Source: Perkinsus olseni (lineage: Eukaryota > Perkinsozoa > Perkinsida). From it: a stretch of 45,160 nucleotides of DNA. This document shows positions 38,746 to 45,160 of the stretch, piece after piece. Made by a program: the position numbers and the translations under genes. The notes under the pieces are model-generated. The model was not told where the DNA came from, searched no databases, and saw nothing but the letters and a program-made list of their open reading frames with translations. The first letter of the stretch is position 1. Every line of letters begins with the position of its first letter. Where the stretch lies: the NCBI GenBank assembly GCA_013115125.1, contig JABANN010000266.1, positions 1-45,160 of the forward strand. The letters run 5' to 3'.

Positions 38746-39586
38746 GTGTTGGCTAGAGCCAAGCTTGTTCGGGAGGCAGTTAGGCTCCCGCTGCGGCGAG
38801 ATCGATAGACTATGAGACTGACAAGAGGTGGGCATCGACCCCACTGGGGTTACCCTAATCATAAGGGGAGTTATAACAGGAACTGCATGCAGATTTAGGA
38901 CTTTGATGAGTAGAATTCCATGGATTCCATCAAATCGCGAGAGACAAAAGTATTTCTCTTCTAAGGCAGATGCTCCTTCTTGCATAGGTTGCAAGGAATG
39001 CATTCCCCAAACTCCGGGGGAACTGGCGTGTATGAAGCCGCTGCTTCCTTTGTGTACTCGTGGACAGGAAGCCTCGGGAATTCACCATGTGCAATGAGTT
39101 CGGTCTCCCACTGAGCAACGCAAACGGAAGGACTCGGGTGAAACCAGACAAACTGGTGTCGGCTGATGACGAATCACTTAAGCCAGTGTCTTCTCGCTAC
39201 GACGAATTAGTGTTTTGATATGAACGTCATAGTAAGCATGCCGATTGACTGTCCATGGCATCGACTCGATGCACTGACAGTTCTCTGTCTGAGTCTGCTT
39301 GAACCTCAGAGCTATCAAAAAACACAGAGCTTAAATGAGTTCCACCGTTGTAATGTCGAGATCGCCCTGCTGTGGTAGCACTACAGAAGCCGCAGAGAAA
39401 CAAAGAACAAAATGTTCATGAGACAGGCCGTTGTCGCGCACTCGACTATTGGTGTGCCGCACCCTCGAGCGTAGTTGTAACCTTGTTATGGGTAGCATGA
39501 AGCATGTACAAGAAGTCGTCCGGGTGCAGATTTTTGCCGCACACTTGTCCCACTTTGTAGATGAAGGATTGCCAGTATTCCAGCTC
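38746..39586. other. Intergenic, no confident gene
   Basis: Contains a reversed tRNA T-arm-like hairpin, GTGGG and CCCAC around a seven-base loop, at about 38827-38843 (minus strand). Short frames at 38656-39003 and 38930-39151 lack coding features. Confidence 0.45.
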
Positions 39587-40243
39587 TCAGTCCTCACCAA
39601 CGATGTACTCTACAAACGGGAAGTCGTATTCCTCACGGAGGAGCTCCAGGGAACCAAATCTCATAGTGGTCCCCTTGCAAGTGAAGACATGCTCGGCATT
39701 CCCATAGTAAGACAGAGGGGAGTACTCCTCGTCGGACCAGGTCTTACTAGGACCTCGCTTCGGCGTGCGATCATAAGTAAACTGGATTATGTCGACATGC
39801 ATGTCATCAGAACGATAACGAAATGCGGAGGCAAAGTTGGCGTCAACCCTCTCCAACGGCGTCAGCTTGTTCTCTATACGAGTGCTCAGGATACCATCCG
39901 AGTTTTTCTTGAGTGTGAGAAGGTCACCATCAGCGAGAGCCACCGAGATTGAACATAACTCTCGGATCTCAGTATGCAACCTAGCGGCACTGCCGACGTC
40001 GATGATGTACTCGTTTGAGTCGGAGCCAGGCCTCAGGGGAAATGGTACAGCGACTCCGCCATAATCTTGATCGCAGCGATATATCACATCCACAGTTTGA
40101 ACCCCGTTTAAGCTGTTCACAATGAACACCACCATGAAATCCTCAGAGTTAATATCAGATGCATATTTGCCATCCAAGATGCGTTTTGAGAATGCCGCAG
40201 GGACGAGTAGAGCCGAAATCAGGCACTTCAGGATGAAAGCCAT
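39587..40243 (-). CDS. Small secreted protein, 218 aa, unknown family
   Basis: Intronless frame starting with a clear signal peptide (MAFILKCLISALLVPAAFSK), cleavage likely after AFS. The mature part is beta-rich and acidic, with segments FMVVFIVNSLNGVQTVDVIY, YGGVAVPFPLRPGSDSNEY and DIIQFTYDRTPKRGPS, and only three Cys. No domain is recognised. It has the look of a secreted lineage-specific family member, perhaps acting outside the cell or at a host interface if the organism is parasitic; that role is inference. Confidence 0.65.
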   Translation of the reverse strand: MAFILKCLISALLVPAAFSKRILDGKYASDINSEDFMVVFIVNSLNGVQTVDVIYRCDQDYGGVAVPFPLRPGSDSNEYIIDVGSAARLHTEIRELCSISVALADGDLLTLKKNSDGILSTRIENKLTPLERVDANFASAFRYRSDDMHVDIIQFTYDRTPKRGPSKTWSDEEYSPLSYYGNAEHVFTCKGTTMRFGSLELLREEYDFPFVEYIVGED

Positions 40244-41406
40244 AGTGCAAAGAATAGACTATCCACGGTGTTTGCCATGAGTCAACCCGATGATGCTTGC
40301 ACCCGATAAAGGCAAAAAAGGAGTCCAGCTAAAGTTTTGCCTGGTTGTTCCCTCGCTGCCCTTCAGAGTGAACCCATTACCATCTGCTTCTGAGCGCAGC
40401 TTGAAGGGAGTAAGCTGTGCATGGCGTGCACGGCACGCGCGCATGGAAGATGCTATCGCTGTATGATGAGTTCTCTCTCATTCGCTGGTTCACATCGTCA
40501 CATCTCCTCGGTCGTTGGTGTGACATCATTATCGATCGATAAATTCTATACCCGGAGACTAAGGTGCTGCTGATCACCCATGCCATCGGCGCCTCGTCCG
40601 CAACATGCCTGCGTGCTGGCTAGTGTCTATAGCTTTACGCTGTGCGACCCAAGTCGCACGTATGAGCTCGGTTGTTCTCGTCCCTAGCAGAACACTTACA
40701 AGCCCTTCGAGAAAGCATACAAGCGTGCCCACGCTGTGCCGAAAGCAATGAGCGCGCCGATTTTGGCTCACTTGTACCCGAGCAAGCTGAGAGATGCCTC
40801 ATTCACCAGCTGACAGCCGGGAGACAGGAGGGGGCAGCAATCAGGGCCTAGAATGATGATTATATTCCGATTTTTCTTCAGTAGGAGTTTCCAGACCATA
40901 TCTAGGTTCGAGGAAAGGCAGAATCGTGAGAGGCCGAATCCCTGGCGATCACTTCTCTACTGGAGGGCCTCCAGGATACTCTCCTCTCCTGTCGAGCTGC
41001 ATCGCTAGTTCACCTCGATGGTGTGTCTCCCTCCTCATCGCTAGAGAAGGCCTCACCCAGTGTAGGTGCCACCTACACTGGGTGACGTCTTTTCTAGGTG
41101 GAAAAGGTCGCCTACTAAGCGGACTAGCTCGTGACTCTGGGTGTAGATTCGCCTTGCGAGAATGACCAGACGGCCAGGATATGAATTTTTCTCCATGCTT
41201 AGTGCGAGGGATTGCCTAGGCTTCCCTGCGCAACTATCAGGTGTCTTCATTGGAATGTAATAAATGGCGTACTGGAGGGCCAGACACTCGAGGCCAGCCG
41301 TGTTCTTGACAAAGGTGATGATTGTTGGGAGCTTCCGGTTCATTCCCAGTGGTTTTTCGTTGAGTGCCGTGGGGCAGCTGTATAATGGGCAGCGTAAGTT
41401 CCCTTA
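40244..41406. other. Intergenic with one strong palindrome
   Basis: No confident coding region. Frames at 40574-40771 and 41053-41343 (minus) show no features. The palindrome at 41041-41097 is listed separately. Confidence 0.5.
41041..41097. repeat. 57-bp near-perfect palindrome (33-bp perfect core)
   Basis: The core 41053-41085 consists of TCACCCAGTGTAGGTG, one C, and its exact reverse complement. Outside it the symmetry continues imperfectly (CTAGAGAAGGCC against CGTCTTTTCTAG, three mismatches in twelve). Arms total 28 bp each with a one-base centre. Confidence 0.9.
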
Positions 41407-44098
41407 ATGATTGTATTGCGTCACTGCGGGGTCTTCTGTCTGGTGGCCAGCGTCGGGTCACTGGGGCCAGACATCTCCGCCGTGGAGTGTTGGGTCGGCG
41501 GCTTTACTGCTGATCACTGCTGCCGAGCTGACGTGTCTGATAGGCCCGAGTGTTGGAGTGGTGGTATCAACTACGATGACTGCTGCCCCAATGCCGAATG
41601 CTGGTCATCCGGCTACACCTACAGTACATGTTGTAACGAGACCCTCTACGGGCGGCAAGGCAACCCTCTGTGTTGGGATGGCGACCTCTTCACCCCAGAG
41701 AGCTGCTGTGAGATGAAGGAGGCTCCTCTCTCGTGGTATGAGGCGCTGTTCTTGCCTTTTCCCATGGATGAGATATACACCCTGTCAGAGTTCTACACCG
41801 ACTCCCAGTACGGTCCTGACTTTGGGTATTATTCTCGAGGAAGGGTCATCTCACAGGCCAAGATCGACCTCAATGGTTCAACAACGGAGGAGTTCTCCCA
41901 CTTCACGACCTACCCCATGGCCCTTTCGCCCCACTTCGCGTTTGTTATCTGCCGTAAGCTCTTCGTGATGTGGATGGTCGCTGGTATGCCCGACTATTTC
42001 CCAATAATAGAGTTCGGTGCCGGGAGCGGTCAGCTTGCGTCGGACATACTAAGGTGCTTAGCCGACCCGCCGTTCGACACTGATGGCCTTGCATCCCGAT
42101 GGGCTTCGTCCAGTCAGTACTTCACCGTGGAGCGCTCGCCAGCATTGGCAGCACGACAGAGGAAGCGAGGGCTCAGCGTGGTGGAGGCCGATGCTCAGTC
42201 AGCTCAGACTGCTTGCCCTCGGGTTCGAGACCATCTACGCTACCAGAGGTTCGGTGCTGGCGTGGCCCTCAGCAACGAGCTGCTAGATGCCTTCGCCCCG
42301 GCCAAGCTGCGCCTTTCTGTCTTCGCGACCAACGTAACAGCATGTTCGTCATGGCAGGAGGTGCGAATAGCTCATGTTATCAGCTACGATGATTTGCTCA
42401 GCACTTACAGCATGCTCGGGGTCAGCCCAGCAGCCGCCCAGGAGTACGTCGCACAGCTAGATGGACAGAGCCGGGCGTCCTCGTGCTCGGTAGCTGAGTC
42501 GTCTGTTGGTCGTGCTGCCATGGAGGCGCTCAACAAGACAGATTGTTCAGAAGAGGCCAAGAACGACTGTATTGCCGTCGTTTTCGCGCTGTCAAGGCTG
42601 ATAGATTACACTGACCTCCAACTACCACATGCAGCTCACAACATGCGTATTCGCCTTCGTAACGACCCCCAGCTCCGCAGTCGTCTCATGACCATCGTCG
42701 AGGAAGAGCATCAGCTACTCACTGCCAAGGCCCCTAGACCGGTGCTGGTCGGCAAGCATGTCTATAGGGAGCTGAGGCATCTGATGCGGGACCATGAGGC
42801 CGCCGAGATTCAGCTGGTCCACCTCATGACCACAAGACGCTTGAGCGTTGCCTTGAACCCGCGGACCTGTCTGCTGTTCACACCCTGGATGAGGCGCAAC
42901 TCGAAGTCGATTATGAAAATAGCTGCTCGATATCGCCAAATGGGTCATGTGTCAGTGGCCTTCTCAGTGAGGCATGGCGAGGAGGAGTACATAAAACTAG
43001 TCGACTGCATCCTGGGCGGTCGCGGCTTCATTCTATCAATCGACTACGGTGCCTCGTTCGAGCCTTTAGCGCACAGTGTGTCTTCCAGTCCCTTCGAGGA
43101 CGGTGTCGCGGTCCCTCCCATTCCCCCTTCTAGCATAGCGGCGGGCCTGCCTGAGGACTGTCAGGCTAACTGGATGAGGTGCCCCGGCTTTGTGGACCTG
43201 ACCAGCTTCGTCGACTTCACCAACGTTGCTCGAACAGGCGAGGAGCTTGGGTGGGATACGATTCTGCATGGACCTCAGAATCTGCTGGAAAAGCTAACAC
43301 CATCGCCGCGGTCATCATCATCCAGCGGCAGCGTCGTCCCTGGCGTGTACGCCATCCACGAGCATATGCCGCCCGAGCATCCAGCAGCTCGCCATATGCG
43401 GTCATGGTATGGACATGATGACCTCGAGGGGGTCCAGCGATGGACGGGGTTCAAAGTGTTAGTGCAAAGTAAAGGCATCGCGGCCGAGTATGAGGAGATG
43501 GTCAGAGAAGGGGCAGTCAGCTGGCACCTGAGCAGCGAAGAGAAGGACAAATGCTGGAGAGTTGACATCACCGAAGTGAGACTAGCTCTGAGAGTCATTA
43601 TAATGACAAAGCATCTAGGACGTTTTCATTCTCCTTCCTTCTGCCATGGGGAGCATACGCACAGCAGTTGTCGTTGTTTCCGCTGCGAGTCTGGCTCCTC
43701 GTGTAGCCCATGCTGGGTCTGAGCGGACACCACACGAGGCTGAGGTTCCAGCTGAGCAGCCACAGTGGTATTGCATTGATGGTCAGGTCCCACAAGCTGA
43801 CGTCGTCGATCGTCTAGGGATTCTCACTCTGTTCGAACACGATCACGATGCCACTGCTGGGGAATACGCCAGAGGCTATGAGAACTCACAGCTGAGCGTG
43901 CAGCTCGTCGACATAGTGGAATCTGGCAATAGCAGCGAACATTTCATAACGTGGGAGCGCATGTGGGGAGTGCAGAGAGTTTCGACTGTTCTTCGGAAGA
44001 CCTTGGAGGTGATGGGCATGACGCCTCCGATGAACAGAAGTTTAGAACCCTTCCAGTGTTTGGCAATTCGAAAGGCGAAGAAGCGGCAATCATCATGA
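41407..44098 (+). CDS. Secreted-type Cys-repeat protein fused to MidA/NDUFAF7-like methyltransferase domain
   Basis: The long first exon starts MIVLRHCGVFCLVASVGS, a signal-peptide-like N-terminus. Four units follow at residues about 28-108, each beginning C-W-x-[GS]-[GD] and ending C-C about 9-12 residues later. From about residue 155 the protein resembles the DUF185 family: HFTTYPMALSPHFAFVIC, IIEFGAGSGQLASDILR (SAM-binding glycine loop), YFTVERSPALAARQRKRG, VALSNELLDAFAP, and FILSIDYGASFEPLAHS. Known relatives (NDUFAF7) methylate a complex I subunit in mitochondria. A secretory leader plus extracellular-style Cys repeats is unusual for them. The exon probably ends at about 43575 (GTGAG) and splices to a second exon within about 43745-44098 ending AIRKAKKRQSS. 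Read without splicing, it stops at 43722. Confidence 0.72.
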
Positions 44099-44212
44099 TC
44101 TACGTAATGTACAGTGACTAATAAGGCTAGTCTGTTGAGTCGTACTCTGTAGGAAGGTCGGTGTTTTCGCTGGCTTCAAGGGAACGCCTCAAGTGCTATT
44201 CACACAGTATGA

Positions 44213-44293
44213 GACAGTCCCAGTAGCCCTCAGCGACTCAACCCAATGCCCTATTAGGCGAAGTATGATGGGTTCAATACCCGTCATAGACTG
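44213..44293 (+). repeat. tRNA-like fragment, degenerate cloverleaf (SINE head or tRNA pseudogene)
   Basis: AGTAGCCCTCAGCGACTC resembles positions 7-22 of a tRNA (box A), and TGATGGGTTCAATACCCGTC gives a five-pair T-arm with standard loop. The span from acceptor to acceptor is about 75 bp, but only four of seven acceptor pairs form and the D stem fails. Confidence 0.5.
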
Positions 44294-44754
44294 GTGAACC
44301 TTCAAGGTAAGGACATAGACTATCTCGCACAGTACTTTCGGCATATCTAATATAGAACCGGCAGTCGCGATTCTGGATTGCCGATTCGCCAGCCTCAGCG
44401 GTTTTTTCCCGGCGTTGAACCGCTCGGGTTTTGGCCTGTACTGAATACAACTTGCGCAAATATGTTTTTGAAAAGTATCACAACGCAACTTGGAGGAGTT
44501 CATGAAAATTTGGAAATCCATGAAAATCCAGCGTAACAGGTAAGTGTGTTTTTGTATCTTCACAGAAGGACAGATAGGTCGAACTTCTTTCAAAGAAGTA
44601 CTTGACGGAAATATTACCAGATTGGCCACTCAGACTCAGAATAACACTACAGCAAGAGCGACAGCGACAGCAACAACACCTACCACAAAGTCATCATTAT
44701 CATGTTTCTACTCTATCTGAGACTCCATCTTATCATTCATCTATGAGGCATCTA

Positions 44755-45106
44755 TCATAGCTTCCGCACATGCTTTCCAGCGGCACCGCGAACTATCTTG
44801 GCAGTTTTGTCATAATCGACGCATAAATCGTCGAAAGTGGGGTATCGTTTCTTAAGAACAGTCATAGCAGCAGAGCAGACTTGTCGGTGGTCTTGATCAC
44901 CTCCAACATATCATTGTCATTATTTTTCCTGGCCTCCGCAACATCACTCAAAGTGATCATGAAACGATCTTCTAGGTGAGGCTTCTCACCAATTGGATAG
45001 AGCCGGCTGATAGCATCACCAGCATCCCATATCAAGGCCCGCAGAGGGTCCTGACGGATGCTGGAAGGTAGGTCGGCGAGTAGAAAGCTACACCATTTCC
45101 AGACCT
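44755..45106 (-). CDS. 3' end of an unknown gene cut by the right edge
   Basis: Reading leftward from an AG acceptor at about 45107, the frame gives WKWCSFLLADLPSSIRQDPL and IGEKPHLEDRFMITLSDVAE, then stops near 44871. A second frame with equally coding-like content (AAMTVLKKRYPTFDDLCVDY, KTAKIVRGAAGKHV) overlaps it and runs to a stop at 44755. The frame change near 44875 has no room for an intron, so either the locus is a decayed copy, there is a sequence error, or I have the exon wrong. Family not recognised. Confidence 0.4.
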
Positions 45107-45160
45107 ACTTAGTAAAACCCTAGACCAAATTAGTAAATCCCCAGAGCAATTTAATAAAGC
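45090..45160 (-). repeat. Imperfect 21-bp tandem repeat, about three units
   Basis: On the minus strand three consecutive units start TTTATTAAATTG, TTTACTAATTTG and TTTACTAAGTAG, each ending in a GGTCT- or GCTCT-like half. They lead directly into the acceptor of the exon at 44755-45106 and run off the window edge. Confidence 0.6.

Noticed and set aside
38820-38880. A complete tRNA on the minus strand around the T-arm-like hairpin
   Set aside because: The anticodon-like stem forms, but position 33 is not T, and no box A or acceptor stem can be drawn.
44189-44629. A 146-codon minus-strand ORF
   Set aside because: It contains the typical antisense reading of a tRNA-like fragment (TGIEP) and no other coding feature; explained by the repeat at 44213-44293.
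1-45160. CRISPR arrays, bacterial operons, or retrovirus-like and Polinton-like elements
   Set aside because: No regularly spaced direct repeats, no polycistronic prokaryotic layout, and no recognisable reverse transcriptase, integrase or capsid frames were seen.

Overview
The window looks like nuclear DNA of a protist. Most protein genes are broken by very short GT-AG introns, typically 36-60 bp. Gene spacing is tight, both strands are used, and no bacterial operon signals are present. Gene content suggests an alveolate, and Perkinsus is my best guess: two transporters resembling the apicomplexan chloroquine-resistance transporter (CRT), PHO80-type cyclins, secreted proteins with Cys-Trp/Cys-Cys repeats, and Cl- channel-like CLC proteins. 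The genus is an inference. All gene models come from reading frames, splice signals and paralogue comparison by eye; none has transcript support.

Left part, mostly minus strand: a SWIM/RING ubiquitin-ligase-like gene cut by the left edge (22-635). Then a tandem family of three PHO80-like cyclins at 1269-2647, 4311-4949 and 8471-9575. These share intron positions and two exons of exactly 98 and 137 bp; the middle copy lacks its 5' exons. Between the second and third cyclins lies about 3.5 kb of gene-poor, microsatellite-rich DNA. Two very long intronless ORFs of unknown function follow (9732-12716 and 12884-15580), then a WDR89-like WD40 gene (15727-18000).

Middle part: divergent from the WD40 gene is a tail-anchored TPR protein (18460-20848), then an intronless FEN1/XPG-family nuclease (21034-22575). 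Next are two tandem CLC channel genes, CLC-A (22944-31147) and CLC-B (31418-35187). Their exons correspond almost one to one. In CLC-A the intron between the two CBS domains appears enlarged to about 4.7 kb, and it contains, on the opposite strand, two tandem CRT-like transporter genes (26197-27528 and 28571-30013). This nested membrane-transport locus is the most striking feature of the window.

Right part: a spliced hypothetical gene with an arginine-rich N-terminus that could be an organelle-targeting sequence (35475-37290) and further coding exons to 38372. An unusual ACGCG-rich cluster with a 12-bp inverted repeat, a small secreted protein (39587-40243, minus) and a 57-bp near-perfect palindrome follow. 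A secreted-looking protein then fuses Cys-rich repeats to a MidA/NDUFAF7-type methyltransferase domain (41407-44098). The right edge cuts a minus-strand gene. Short tRNA-like (box A / box B) fragments recur across the window and are probably SINE remnants. I recognise no retrovirus-like or Polinton-like element.
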